From Chlorogloeopsis sp. ULAP01 (GTDB lineage Bacteria > Cyanobacteriota > Cyanobacteriia > Cyanobacteriales > Nostocaceae): DNA of 64,000 nucleotides. Below are positions 28,398-37,140 of the stretch, piece after piece. The notes beneath the pieces are model-generated. The model saw only the letters and a list, made by a program, of their open reading frames with translations. It was not told the DNA's origin and searched no databases. The stretch's first letter is position 1, and every line of letters starts with the position of its first letter. A program made the position numbers and the translations under genes. The stretch lies in NCBI RefSeq assembly GCF_030381805.1, contig NZ_JAUDRH010000002.1, positions 434,001 to 498,000 on the forward strand, read 5' to 3'.

Positions 28398-28430
28398 GGC
28401 AGGAGGCAGCCTCACCATCTGCCTCCTGCC
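28398..28430. terminator. Perfect 12-bp hairpin after proS
   Basis: GGCAGGAGGCAG (28398-28409) pairs with CTGCCTCCTGCC (28419-28430), followed by TTCTTAACTC. It is built from the same GGCAG-type repeat words as the region before proS; termination is plausible but the T-run is weak. Confidence 0.55.
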
Positions 28431-28455
28431 TTCTTAACTCTAATTCCCAAAACGT

Positions 28456-29259
28456 ATGGAATTGCTGACAATCCTCGTATCAGGCTTGCTGGGTTTAATA
28501 GTTCCTTTGGGGCTGGTAATTGACAGCACTGCTGAAAATGTTATCCGTTCACAACTAGCTACAGTAGAACAACTACAAGTGCGAGTTGATAATGCTCCTA
28601 CCCATCAATTACTACAAGGTAAAGTAGAAAGTATACGAATTGCAGGACGTTCTTTGCAATTAAAACAACAGAATATCCGCATTGCTGTTTTAGAATTGGA
28701 AACTGATGAAATTGAATTAGATCCAAGTAGTTTTAGGCAAAAACTACCTAAAATTAAACGACCTTTACAAGCTGGTGTGCGTTTAGTTTTAAATCAAGAA
28801 GACATCAACAAACTTTTACAGTCACCGGAATTTCTGAGCCGACTACAGAAGTTTAATATAGGAGGTTCTTCAGAATCTGATTCATCCCCAGTCTACAATT
28901 TTATCAATCCCAGGGTAGAAATTTTAGCCAATAATCGTCTGATTTTCCAAGTAGAATTACAGGAGGAAAACCAGGAAAAAAAGCTAGCCATTAAGGTGGA
29001 ATCAGGATTGAGTGTAGTTACTGGGAGCCAGTTTCAACTGATTAACCCAGTTGTGTTAGTTGATGGAGAGGAATTTCCGCCTCAATTTTTGAATAATGTT
29101 GTTAATAACATTAATCAAAGATTGGATCTACGTAACTTGGAAGGTGACGGACTCCAGGTACGGATTCTAAAATTAGATATGAAGCCAAAAAAATTAGAGA
29201 TTGCGGCGTTTTTAAGGATTGAGCCATCTTCTAAGTTCTTGGAAACTCGCCGTTCGTGA
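28456..29259 (+). CDS. DUF2993 (LmeA-type) lipid-binding-like protein
   Basis: 267 residues with an N-terminal hydrophobic segment (LTILVSGLLGLIVPLGLVI), then a beta-rich DUF2993 domain: NVIRSQLATVEQLQVRVDNA, HQLLQGKVESIRIAGRSLQL, LELETDEIELD, and the late LVDGEEFPPQFLNNVVNNIN. DUF2993 proteins are periplasmic/envelope proteins; the mycobacterial member LmeA binds phospholipid. The cyanobacterial role is unknown. It follows proS and precedes a GerMN gene by 66 bases, possibly one transcript with the latter. Confidence 0.8.
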   Translation: MELLTILVSGLLGLIVPLGLVIDSTAENVIRSQLATVEQLQVRVDNAPTHQLLQGKVESIRIAGRSLQLKQQNIRIAVLELETDEIELDPSSFRQKLPKIKRPLQAGVRLVLNQEDINKLLQSPEFLSRLQKFNIGGSSESDSSPVYNFINPRVEILANNRLIFQVELQEENQEKKLAIKVESGLSVVTGSQFQLINPVVLVDGEEFPPQFLNNVVNNINQRLDLRNLEGDGLQVRILKLDMKPKKLEIAAFLRIEPSSKFLETRRS

Positions 29260-29325
29260 GTGCCGTCGTTAGCTAGACTTCTCCTCTATAAATACTATAT
29301 AAGAGCCTTAAGGAAGGTTGTTAAT

Positions 29326-29925
29326 ATGAATCAACAACAAGGATCTAACCGTATTTCCTCAGGTTTAATAGCTGTTATCTCAGCAACGATTGTGGCAGTA
29401 GGAGGAGGTGTAGCTTGGTTCGTCTCGTCTAATAATCCATCGACAGTACCATCTCAACAACCAAATACGCCAACTCAATCTCTAGTCGGAAATGAAAAAA
29501 CAGCCCAAATCTATTGGCTGCAAGATACTGGTGCGAGTTTTAAATTGGTTCCCCAGCAAATTCAAGTAGCAGCAAATCGCAACCAGCCCGATCGCTTTTT
29601 AGAAGCAGCATTTCAACGCTTGCTAGAAGGAACTGCACAGGGAAATAACTCTACCACTATACCACCAGGCACCAAATTGCTAGGTGTAGATGTAGAAAAC
29701 GATAGTGTTCGCGTCAATTTATCTGAAGAATTTAGCAAAGGGGGTGGCAGCGCCTCTATGATGGGTCGCATAGGGCAAGTTGTTTACACCGCTACGAGTT
29801 TAAATCCAAATGCCAAGGTTTACATTGATGTCAATGGCAGACAGTTGGATGTTCTAGGTGGTGAAGGTGTGGAGTTAGAGCAGCCACTTACCCGTGAAAG
29901 TTTTGATCGAGACTATCAGCTTTAG
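29326..29925 (+). CDS. GerMN (sporulation/spore germination-like) domain protein
   Basis: 199 residues from ATG 29326, which is preceded by AAGGAAGG and preferred over the GTG at 29260. An N-terminal membrane anchor (SGLIAVISATIVAVGGGVAW) and Ser/Pro/Gln linker lead to a GerMN domain: AQIYWLQDTGASFKLVPQQ, FLEAAFQRLLEGT, TIPPGTKLLGVDVENDSVRV, NLSEEFSKGGG. GerMN domains are small alpha/beta modules on envelope proteins; their function in non-sporulating cyanobacteria is unknown. Confidence 0.82.
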   Translation: MNQQQGSNRISSGLIAVISATIVAVGGGVAWFVSSNNPSTVPSQQPNTPTQSLVGNEKTAQIYWLQDTGASFKLVPQQIQVAANRNQPDRFLEAAFQRLLEGTAQGNNSTTIPPGTKLLGVDVENDSVRVNLSEEFSKGGGSASMMGRIGQVVYTATSLNPNAKVYIDVNGRQLDVLGGEGVELEQPLTRESFDRDYQL

Positions 29926-29960
29926 TCACTAGTCCTCTGTCATTTGTCCTTGGTTTTTAC

Positions 29961-29988
29961 ACTAATGACTAATGACTAATGACTAATC
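29961..29988. repeat. Tandem heptanucleotide repeat (ACTAATG)
   Basis: Four consecutive near-identical copies of ACTAATG lie between the convergent GerMN and ArsR genes. This matches the short tandemly repeated repetitive sequences (STRR) of heterocystous cyanobacteria. Confidence 0.8.
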
Positions 29989-29995
29989 TACTGAC

Positions 29996-30343
29996 TTAGG
30001 GCTTGCCATTCAAGACGCGAAAATTACGGGCTTGTTGTTCTAACCTGGTGGCAAGGCGATCGCAAACTCGATTGCACAATTCAAAAATCATTTCATCTTC
30101 CACCCGATAGTAGGCACAGGTTCCCTCACTGCGGCGGCTGAGAATTCCCGCTTGCCACATTACCTTCAGGTGCTTTGATACATTTGCCTGAGACGTTTGG
30201 GTTGCCTCTACCAATTCTTGTACGCATTTTTCTTCATCCCGCAATAAATGTAACAACCGCAGGCGCATTGGCTCACTCAACAAGCCGAAATATTCAGCCA
30301 CTTGTTGTACAACTTCTGTTGGTACAGGCAACGTTTGTTTCAT
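29996..30343 (-). CDS. ArsR-family winged-helix transcriptional repressor
   Basis: 115 residues. Winged-helix segments: FGLLSEPMRLRLLHLLRDEE, CVQELVEATQTSQANVSKHL, KVMWQAGILSRRSEGTCAYY, ending in a dimerisation helix with ELCNRVCDRL. ArsR/SmtB proteins are usually metal- or redox-responsive repressors. Cysteines at the recognition-helix entry (EEKCVQ), in the wing (GTCAYY) and in the last helix (CNRVC) could sense metal or thiol state, but do not match a standard site that I can name. The neighbour accB is on the same strand, upstream by 68 bases; a shared transcript is possible. Confidence 0.82.
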   Translation of the reverse strand: MKQTLPVPTEVVQQVAEYFGLLSEPMRLRLLHLLRDEEKCVQELVEATQTSQANVSKHLKVMWQAGILSRRSEGTCAYYRVEDEMIFELCNRVCDRLATRLEQQARNFRVLNGKP

Positions 30344-30411
30344 CAGGATTGTCCCGGAACAAATGAACAGAAAAATTTTAACAATCGGATATTCCTTATA
30401 TAGATTAATAC

Positions 30412-30930
30412 TTAATCTGGATTAATTCGCATTAGAGGCTGACCATATTCTACAGGTTCGCCATTTTGAACGAGAATTTCAATGATTTGCCCGGATACTT
30501 CAGCTTCGATTTCATTCATCAGCTTCATAGCTTCAATGATGCACACTGTTTGTCCGCTACGGATGCGATCGCCTACTTCTACAAACGGTGCTTCACCAGG
30601 AGCAGAGGCACGGTAAAAAGTTCCCACCATCGGTGAAGTGACTTCTAGATATTTTTTTTGCTCAATCGGTGATGGGGCGGCTGACGGCGGTGTGCTTGTG
30701 CTGGTAGGTGGTTCGTAGGTACGACTTACTTCTGTGGTTGGAGGCGCTGTTGTTGAGGGTGCAATTGGCGAAACAGACGACAATCCTGTACTTACTCCAA
30801 CACCTGTAGTGGCGATCGCAGCTTTACGTACTGTGATTTCAAAATCATCGCTTTTGAGCGTTACTTCTGTAATGTCAGTTTGTGCAATAGTCGTCAATAA
30901 CTGACGAATTTCATTAAAGTCTAATGGCAC
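30412..30930 (-). CDS. accB: Biotin carboxyl carrier protein of acetyl-CoA carboxylase
   Basis: 172 residues: an N-terminal MPLDFNEIRQLLTTIAQTDI segment, a Pro/Ser/Thr-rich hinge, and a C-terminal biotinyl domain with the attachment motif EAMKLMNEIEAE. It carries carboxybiotin between carboxylase and carboxyltransferase in fatty acid synthesis. The start codon is GTG. It follows efp on the same strand at 135 bases, the usual cyanobacterial efp-accB arrangement. Confidence 0.95.
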   Translation of the reverse strand: MPLDFNEIRQLLTTIAQTDITEVTLKSDDFEITVRKAAIATTGVGVSTGLSSVSPIAPSTTAPPTTEVSRTYEPPTSTSTPPSAAPSPIEQKKYLEVTSPMVGTFYRASAPGEAPFVEVGDRIRSGQTVCIIEAMKLMNEIEAEVSGQIIEILVQNGEPVEYGQPLMRINPD

Positions 30931-31065
30931 AGCTTTTATAACCTCATAATTACAATACAGGTAGTAGATAAAATTATGGGCAGTGTTTAATATATTACAC
31001 GGGGCAGGGAGTTAAATCCCCGTTAGCGATGGAAATCAGGATTTCCATCTTTGCTGAGTTACAAC

Positions 31066-31623
31066 TTATTCCCTGCCCAAGTACGAATCGTTACGAGTAT
31101 CAATGCGAATACGTTCTCCCTGGGTGATAAACAGAGGAACCATCACAATAGCACCAGTTTCTAGGGTTGCAGGTTTACTGCCTCCTGTTGCAGTATCGCC
31201 TTTGACGCCAGGATCTGTCTGTACTACTTCTAACACCACAGAGTTAGGCAGTTCTACTTCTAGTACTTGATCGCCCCAACGAACGACGTTAGCTTCCATA
31301 CCTTCTTTAAGATATTTAACGCGATCGCCAATCTGGGCTGCACTCAATCTACCTTCTTCGTAGGTTTCCATATCCATAAAGACGTATTCATCACCCTCTT
31401 TATAGGTATGCTGCATCGTGCTTTTTTCTAGAGTAGCTTGCGGTACAGTTTCCCCGGCTCGGAACGTTCTTTCTACTACGCTCCCACTCTGAACATTTTT
31501 CAATTTTGTCCGCACAAAGGCGGAACCTTTGCCTGGCTTGACGTGGAGGAATTCCACTACCCGCCATACAGATCCATCTAAAACAATTGAGACACCAGGT
31601 CGAAAGTCGTTACTGGAGATCAT
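31066..31623 (-). CDS. efp: Translation elongation factor P
   Basis: 185 residues, normal for EF-P, which relieves ribosomes stalled at polyproline. Features: MISSNDFRPGVSIVLDGSVW, WRVVEFLHVKPGKGSAFVRT (the KOW domain with the loop that reaches the peptidyl-transferase centre), then the OB domains with EYVFMDMETYEEGRL and the C-terminal GERIRIDTRNDSYLGRE signature. Co-directional with accB downstream. Confidence 0.96.
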   Translation of the reverse strand: MISSNDFRPGVSIVLDGSVWRVVEFLHVKPGKGSAFVRTKLKNVQSGSVVERTFRAGETVPQATLEKSTMQHTYKEGDEYVFMDMETYEEGRLSAAQIGDRVKYLKEGMEANVVRWGDQVLEVELPNSVVLEVVQTDPGVKGDTATGGSKPATLETGAIVMVPLFITQGERIRIDTRNDSYLGRE

Positions 31624-31914
31624 GAAGCTTTAAAACTTTGGAAGACAATCGGCATTTATTGTACCCCTCAACAGGAGAAATTAATCATTAGTCATGATTT
31701 ATTAGCCATTAATACTTAAAAGTTTTGGAGATGTGTTATTAAGTTCACGCTTCCTAAATTTGCGATCGGGCTTTTACTAACTTTCTGCGATCGCAAGCTG
31801 AATCCGAAAAGTTTCCATACCTCATCTGAAAATAAGCACTAGAGGCTAATGGTTAGGGAATAATTGCCACTCTGAAGAAAGCTATAGATTTTTGGATATA
31901 AAAATGCTATATCA

Positions 31915-32004
31915 CTAACTGCGAATAAAAAAAACAGCAGCAATGATAATTAAGCCCAGAAGTACCAAGGGAACCCAGAGATTAGGGAGATCTTCAAAAC
32001 TCAT
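31915..32004 (-). CDS. Possible 29-residue single-pass membrane peptide
   Basis: A minus-strand ATG-to-TAG frame encodes 29 residues: an acidic head (MSFEDLPNLW), one hydrophobic span (VPLVLLGLIIIAAVFF) and a short basic tail (IRS). The shape resembles the tiny membrane subunits of cyanobacterial photosynthetic and NDH complexes, but it does not match the Psb, Pet, Psa or Ycf12 peptides I know. No strong ribosome binding site precedes it. It could be a chance frame. Confidence 0.35.
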   Translation of the reverse strand: MSFEDLPNLWVPLVLLGLIIIAAVFFIRS

Positions 32005-32439
32005 AAGCAAAAAATGAGGGATTAGGGATTAGGAAAGCTTGAAGAGGAGGAGCTAGTACGGTGGTGAACCAGCACTGCAAAGAGAAGTCGGAGCGGCTAC
32101 TTACCCCACGGAAAGCCCAACTACGTCTGTCTAGGTGTCTACTGCCGTTAGCGTAAAGTTCTGCGGGCATGGCTGCGCTGATGGCGTAAGCGTGTCGCTT
32201 TGCGACTAACGGAACATCAAAAAGGGCAACACGAGCATATATGACTGGTGTAGACGAGTAGACGCAGAGCGGCGTATCCATTGGTAGCAATTCAGCGAAA
32301 GTAAGGGTTTCTGGCATAAAGGAGCGTAAGCGGGTTAAGTGCGTTATGGTGACTGGCGTCAACTAGCGTGGGTAGACAAGGGTAATCGTGATTCGTGATC
32401 CTTATCTCCGTGTCCTTCAGCCTTCTTTCCTGCTGCCTT
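32005..32439. other. Intergenic, repeat-rich, no supported gene
   Basis: Holds several GC-rich dispersed words (for example GGCATGGCTGCGCTGATGGC and GTAAGCGTGTCGCTTTGCGA). A minus-strand open frame through it is probably accidental, because it is built from these repeats. Confidence 0.45.
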
Positions 32440-32844
32440 TTACTGAATTAATTCGTTATCTTTCAGGTAGTCTATTGCTGCCTCTAATTTTGAGGAATAT
32501 CTCTCGGCAAACCTTTCAAACCAGAGCCCTTCTGGCGAGAATGGATCTAATTTTGCTAACCAATCTTGAGCAAATTCTCTTAAAGCTTGCAATTGCTTTG
32601 CTTGAATTTGTTCTTGCTGAAACTTTTCCTGCTCTAGCTGTTGCTGTTTGCTTAACTCGTCAGCTTGCTCCCGTTCCTGAAAATCAGCTTTGACTTGTGC
32701 CAACAAATTATCTATCGAAGATGATGATTTTCGAGGCGATTGAGTGTACTGTGTGCTTGGAGATGGCTTTAAATGTTGCTGTTCGTGTTTACTTTCTTGA
32801 TATTCAGCTTTCAGTTCAGCTAACAACTTATCAATTGAATCCAT
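32440..32844 (-). CDS. Coiled-coil protein with a duplicated SIDxLLAxxKAxxQE motif
   Basis: 134 residues, mostly charged helix. The motif SIDKLLAELKAEYQE (residues 3-17) is repeated as SIDNLLAQVKADFQE (43-57), joined by a Ser/Pro/Gln linker. A Gln/Glu-rich coiled coil follows, then a compact C-terminal unit (FAQDWLAKLDPFSPEGLWFE, then RYSSKLEAAIDYLKDN). I do not recognise a named family. It lies upstream of no gene on its strand but 276 bases downstream of two tandem vWA genes, suggesting a functional link (inference). Confidence 0.65.
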   Translation of the reverse strand: MDSIDKLLAELKAEYQESKHEQQHLKPSPSTQYTQSPRKSSSSIDNLLAQVKADFQEREQADELSKQQQLEQEKFQQEQIQAKQLQALREFAQDWLAKLDPFSPEGLWFERFAERYSSKLEAAIDYLKDNELIQ

Positions 32845-33120
32845 ATTAAATCCTCAAAATTATTATAAATCCAATATTCCTCCTCAATTTGGTCAAGTGA
32901 TAGTGACAATTGAAGTTCAAATTTTATTTGAAATTGAATTTATTAGGAGCCACACCACAGGCGGTGTACCATCTCAAATCCTCTTTACTTCTGCCACGCC
33001 ACTTGACGCCAGTCGCACTCGACGCGGCGAACCTGCAAGGGCGCTTACGCTCCTTTATGGCGGGAAACCCGCCCAACGCAGTGGCTCCTCTGCCTTCTGC
33101 CTTGTTTCTTAAAAGAAAAG
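32845..33120. repeat. Repeat-rich intergenic spacer
   Basis: GC-rich palindromic words at about 32950-33100 (for example GCCACACCACAGGCGGTGTA, GGCGGGAAACCCGCC) of the dispersed repeat type. No gene. Confidence 0.5.
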
Positions 33121-33726
33121 TTAATCATTAATTGCATTGAGTAATACTTCTGATAAACTCATGTCTTCCATATCTTCCATAGTTACGGTGTCACAAATAT
33201 CAAATTTTGCACCAGCACCTTGTAGCTCATCGTCTAATACTTTCAAAAAGCGAGTAGCTTGTTGATCTGTACCAACTTGAATAAAAGAAATAGCTAACTC
33301 TTCATCACGCTCCATACGGCGAGAAGCTTCAATTATCACTTTCATGACTGCTTTACGGTCATCTGGCTCACCATCAGTAACGACTAATATAGTTTCACCA
33401 TTTGGCTTAGTTTGACCAGCAGCTTTACGTTCAAAATAGCTATCAGTTGCATGTTTCAATACTCCAGCCAAATCTGTGCTACCAGCAGGATCATTTTCTT
33501 GGAAAATTTGTGAAACTTTACTTGATGTCACATTTTCATAGCGCTTGAATCTACCAGAGAAAACGTACACAGTAATCCCATCTGGATCTAATTGCTCACA
33601 TTTACTTGCCAATGCAAAGGTTGATTCTTGAGATGTGATCCATCTGGTTCTACCACCTTTTTGATCTGGTGTTGCCATGCTGCCACTTTTATCGATAATT
33701 AGCGTATAATCACGATTTTCCAGCAT
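33121..33726 (-). CDS. von Willebrand factor A domain protein (copy 2)
   Basis: 201 residues, a single vWA domain. The MIDAS metal site begins with DKSGSM in YTLIIDKSGSM; the Thr and Asp partners fall in PAGSTDLAGVL and ETILVVTDGEPDD. It resembles the short cytoplasmic vWA proteins of TerY-like/tellurium-stress clusters. The protein is roughly 80% identical by eye to the gene immediately upstream, from which it is separated by 62 bases, so the pair arose by tandem duplication. Partners are unknown. Confidence 0.82.
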   Translation of the reverse strand: MLENRDYTLIIDKSGSMATPDQKGGRTRWITSQESTFALASKCEQLDPDGITVYVFSGRFKRYENVTSSKVSQIFQENDPAGSTDLAGVLKHATDSYFERKAAGQTKPNGETILVVTDGEPDDRKAVMKVIIEASRRMERDEELAISFIQVGTDQQATRFLKVLDDELQGAGAKFDICDTVTMEDMEDMSLSEVLLNAIND

Positions 33727-33788
33727 TGATTATTTCTCCAATCAAGAGTCAAGAGTCAAGAGACAAAACCTTGAAAATCTGAAATAAA

Positions 33789-34394
33789 TTAATCAGTTAC
33801 CGCATTCATTAATATTTCTGAAAGGCTCATCTCTTCCATATCATCGAGAGTTACCGTATCGCAGATATCAAACTTTGCACCAACATTTTGCATTTGGTCA
33901 TCTAAAGCTTTGAGAAACTTAGTTGCTTGAGAATCAGAACCTACTTGAATAAGTGAAATTCCCAATTCTTCATCACGTTCCATTTTTTGAGTTGCATTAA
34001 TGATGACTTCAAATACTGCCTTGCGATCATCAGGTTCACCATCGGTAATTACTAAAATTGTTTCGCCATTTGGCTTAGTTTTACCAGCAGCTTTGCGTTG
34101 GAAGTAATTATTAGTAGCATCTTGCAGTACACCTGCCAAATTTGTTGTGCCAGCAGGATCATTTTCGCGAAATATTTGTTCTACTTTAGCTGAAGTTACA
34201 TCATCGTAGCGTTTGAATCTACCAGAAAATACGTAGATAGTAATACCATCAGGGTCAAATTGTTCACATTTTCTTGCTAGGGCAAGAGTAGACTCTTGAG
34301 CAATCTCCCATCTACTTTTACCACCCACTTGGTCGGGAGTGGACATACTACCGCTTTTATCGATGATTAGAGTGTAGTCGCGATCGCTCATCAT
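33789..34394 (-). CDS. von Willebrand factor A domain protein (copy 1)
   Basis: 201 residues, the paralogue of the following gene. The MIDAS motif DKSGSM opens the domain, with PAGTTNLAGVLQ and ETILVITDGEPDD supplying the remaining metal ligands. The start is ATG at 34394, with a second ATG in the next codon. No signal peptide, so it acts in the cytoplasm. The two copies differ mainly in surface residues (MATPDQKGGRTRW against MSTPDQVGGKSRW). They are probably co-transcribed. Confidence 0.82.
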   Translation of the reverse strand: MMSDRDYTLIIDKSGSMSTPDQVGGKSRWEIAQESTLALARKCEQFDPDGITIYVFSGRFKRYDDVTSAKVEQIFRENDPAGTTNLAGVLQDATNNYFQRKAAGKTKPNGETILVITDGEPDDRKAVFEVIINATQKMERDEELGISLIQVGSDSQATKFLKALDDQMQNVGAKFDICDTVTLDDMEEMSLSEILMNAVTD

Positions 34395-34609
34395 AATTTC
34401 CTTTAATTTTTACCCTGTGGTTCTAGTCTAAACTGTTGGTCAATACTAAGACAGCTGCCCAGAAGGGTTTGTAATAATGATTTAGCTAGCTCAATACAAA
34501 TTACTTTTTCTATACAAGCAAAATTTTTATCAGGCAATAACTCAGTTGTCACAAAAGATACTGACTGTACCTTTGATATGCTGAGTTCTCTTCAACCCTT
34601 CTTGAAGCT

Positions 34610-35512
34610 TCACTTTCCCTTGTTTCCTCCATCCAGAGGATTAGCATAAAAACCCAAATGATTAGCAACTGGACGCTCGCGCATAGGTAATTTAGTATGT
34701 ATTGGAGCATTTAACACTTTTGCTCCCTGCCTGGTTGCCATCACTAGCGTAGTCGAACCACCGCCATCTAGGTTGAGTGCTGTATATGCACCTAGATCCA
34801 TAACAATATCAGTCAATTCGCTTATCTTTACTCCTTCACTGTAAAGGGGCTGTTTGCCATCAACGGTAATTAGCCAGAGTTTTTTACCTTCTTTATCTAT
34901 AGCTACAGCCATACGCGGATAGGGTTTGTCATTGGAGTCTTGGAGAAACTTGACTTTCGGCTTACCGCGCTCAATCAAAATTTTACTACCTGCAATAGCT
35001 TGGATTGTATCCATGGGACACTTGCCACTATCGAAAATTTGGGCGCGGTTGCTTTGAGAAAAACACAAAACTCGCCAGCCACCCTCTGTTTTAGAATAGC
35101 GATATCCATTAGAGATAACTTCACCCAGAGGATGAGAAGGATCACCACTGCGAGGATAGTAATGCCAAGGAGCTTTTTCCTCAAAATGATGGAAGTAGCT
35201 ACCATTAACTGCCAATTGGAGTTTAAATTCACGCAAAAATTCTGAAGTTGTGCTGGCGCTAGTTTCTCTATCACTGCCAAGTGGCATTCCGGGAGTAACC
35301 AAAGGTTTCACTCCTGGTACAGTTAAGTCAACACTGACAATATGGATAATTATGGGACGTGGTGTAAAACGCGCATAGCGCTTATAGACAATGCCACGAA
35401 ACAATACTTGCTCCTTCTCAGTCTGGGGTGGGCGTAAGAAGTGCAATGAACTATATAGTATCAATGGTAACAATAGTAGGCTCGTACCAGCACTTAACAA
35501 ATATTGTTTCAT
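34610..35512 (-). CDS. Phosphodiester glycosidase-like (NAGPA/DUF2233) exported protein
   Basis: 300 residues. An N-terminal signal/anchor (YLLSAGTSLLLLPLILYSSL) precedes a NAGPA/DUF2233 domain: IHIVSVDLTVPGVKPLVTPG, LAVNGSYFHH, RMAVAIDKEGKKLWLITVDG and the signature TALNLDGGGSTTLVM. The family includes the mammalian uncovering enzyme that removes GlcNAc from phosphodiesters; the bacterial substrate is generally unknown. It probably acts in the periplasm on wall or surface glycans. Monocistronic. Confidence 0.82.
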   Translation of the reverse strand: MKQYLLSAGTSLLLLPLILYSSLHFLRPPQTEKEQVLFRGIVYKRYARFTPRPIIIHIVSVDLTVPGVKPLVTPGMPLGSDRETSASTTSEFLREFKLQLAVNGSYFHHFEEKAPWHYYPRSGDPSHPLGEVISNGYRYSKTEGGWRVLCFSQSNRAQIFDSGKCPMDTIQAIAGSKILIERGKPKVKFLQDSNDKPYPRMAVAIDKEGKKLWLITVDGKQPLYSEGVKISELTDIVMDLGAYTALNLDGGGSTTLVMATRQGAKVLNAPIHTKLPMRERPVANHLGFYANPLDGGNKGK

Positions 35513-35709
35513 GGGTTGCAGGATGTGGGGTGTTTATTGACTTGGTTCATCACATTTTCCCCATTGTCTGGATCGCAGATTGATACGGATTACTAGATGA
35601 CACGGATAAGAAAATAGGGTAGATAGTGAAGTAAATGAGTTATTGATGAGATTCTTTCTCTGCTGTGCAAGTTTTTTGGTGTTATTTTTTAACCTGTCTC
35701 ATCAGTGTT

Positions 35710-36087
35710 CTACATTACAAGCCTTTTGAAAGTTAGGCTTTTGCTACCAAAGTTTATCAGTAATCCAACTTCTAATCTATAGGCTTTTAAATAGTTGAGG
35801 GCTTGGGCTAAGTGGACATCTTCTAGTTGAATGACAGCTTTTAGTTCTACAAGAATTTTGTTTTCAACTACAAAGTCGGCTCTACGTGTACCGATAGGTT
35901 TGGGTAAGTTTTTATAGTAAATATGTTGTTCTATTTCGCGGGCAAATTCTAGTTTTGCTTGACGCATCTCGTAGGCTAAGGCACGTTGGTAGATGACTTC
36001 TTGGAAGCCGTTACCTAAAAATTTATGGACTTCAAAGGAAGCTCCGATAACTTTTTGGGTGATTTCGGCATATTTTAGGCTATTCAT
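35710..36087 (-). CDS. GxxExxY-family protein
   Basis: 125 residues with the family-defining segment GNGFQEVIYQRALAYEM (GxxExxY) after VIGASFEVHKFL, then RADFVVENKILVELKAV. The latter has the D...E-x-K spacing of PD-(D/E)XK nucleases. These small proteins are widespread in Bacteroidetes and cyanobacteria and are of unknown function. I used the ATG at 36087 with AAGG before it; a GTG four codons upstream is also in frame. Confidence 0.85.
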   Translation of the reverse strand: MNSLKYAEITQKVIGASFEVHKFLGNGFQEVIYQRALAYEMRQAKLEFAREIEQHIYYKNLPKPIGTRRADFVVENKILVELKAVIQLEDVHLAQALNYLKAYRLEVGLLINFGSKSLTFKRLVM

Positions 36088-36270
36088 TGCCTTGATCACT
36101 GTTTTTCACGGATTATTAAAATGATACAGATTTTGCATCCGTGTCATCCTTAAATCCGTCTCATCCGTGATCCAGATTTTGGTGTTGATTTATGGCTTTG
36201 TATTTATCGCCCTTTTATTCTAGAGCTGATATTTCTGCGTCCATGTCACTGAGAACTAACTTGATTGATC

Positions 36271-37107
36271 ATGAAAAATCAAAGTCCTCTCAATTTTGCT
36301 CATCAAAATTTGCGAAATCGTTCGTTTCGGGGACAAAACTTGATTGGTGCAGATTTTAGCGGTTCAGATATTCGAGGTTGTGATTTTAGTTATGCCTTAT
36401 TGCAGGGAGCTAATTTCAAACAAGTTAAGGCTGGTCAAACTTTTGGGCATTTAATTTTTATAGCATCTGTTGCAGTGCTTGTGGCGATCGCAACATTTCA
36501 CGCTATTAGCCAACTGATTTTTAGTGCTGTTGGTGTTACTCCAGACGAACCAGCTTGGATTTATACTCTGGCTTTGTTCTTCAGTTTACATTTGGCAGGA
36601 GTGAGTTCGGCAATTAGAGGCATGACTCACAACAGATATATCATCAAGTGCATTGCTACAGCAGTTTCGGGGGCAACATCAGCAGCATTACTGGTTTTAT
36701 TTTATTTGCACGGAAATGCTGCAACGCTGAAGAATCCACAAAGTGCGGTTATGACGTTGGTTTTTGTTGCGATAGTAATGGCTATTGTGGGTTTTTACTC
36801 TACTAAAGGATTAGTAGCTGTTGGCATTGGAGTTGCAGGTGCAGTAGCGGCATACGGATTTACTTTTTTACTTGTGGGGGTAGCGAGCGCTTACCTTAGC
36901 ACTCAAAACTTTGTTTGGGGATTGTTTTGGAGTGTTATGGCTTTAGGAGCGATCGCGCTGTTAATAATTTCCCTAAAGCAGTCTTTTAAAGATATGACAA
37001 GCTCTTTTGCGACATCTTTTCGCGGTGCTGACTTGACAAATGCTAATTTTGAAGGTGCCAAACTTGGGAATACAGATTTTTCTGGTGCAGAAAGCCGACA
37101 CCCTTAA
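36271..37107 (+). CDS. Pentapeptide-repeat membrane protein, 3' end replaced by a dispersed repeat
   Basis: Residues 1-50 carry A(N/D)Lxx repeats (SPLNFAHQNLRNRSFRG, GADFSGSDIRGCDFSYALLQ). About six membrane segments follow (residues 60-235), then resumed pentapeptides (FRGADLTNANFEGAKLGNTD, FSGA). The frame ends abruptly in ESRHP and a TAA that come from a palindromic dispersed repeat (37094-37140) also present near 44719, 46410 and 46623. The original C-terminal repeat solenoid was probably longer and has been cut. Pentapeptide solenoids mediate protein contacts; this one's role is unknown. Start ATG 36271. Confidence 0.75.
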   Translation: MKNQSPLNFAHQNLRNRSFRGQNLIGADFSGSDIRGCDFSYALLQGANFKQVKAGQTFGHLIFIASVAVLVAIATFHAISQLIFSAVGVTPDEPAWIYTLALFFSLHLAGVSSAIRGMTHNRYIIKCIATAVSGATSAALLVLFYLHGNAATLKNPQSAVMTLVFVAIVMAIVGFYSTKGLVAVGIGVAGAVAAYGFTFLLVGVASAYLSTQNFVWGLFWSVMALGAIALLIISLKQSFKDMTSSFATSFRGADLTNANFEGAKLGNTDFSGAESRHP

Positions 37108-37140
37108 GGATGTCGCTACACGTACAAAGCCTGTGGGCTG
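37094..37140 (+). repeat. Dispersed palindromic (REP-like) element, copy 1
   Basis: GCCGACACCCTTAAGGATGTCGC then CACGTACAAAGCCTG. The same pattern (ACACC...GGTGT, CGCTACAC, ACAAAGCCTGC) recurs at 44719-44773 (inverted), 46410-46462 and 46623-46674. This copy supplies the last four codons and stop of the pentapeptide gene. Confidence 0.7.

Noticed and set aside
31994..32362. 122-residue open frame on the minus strand
   Set aside because: It is built from dispersed repeat words and overlaps the tiny membrane ORF; composition is unlike a protein.
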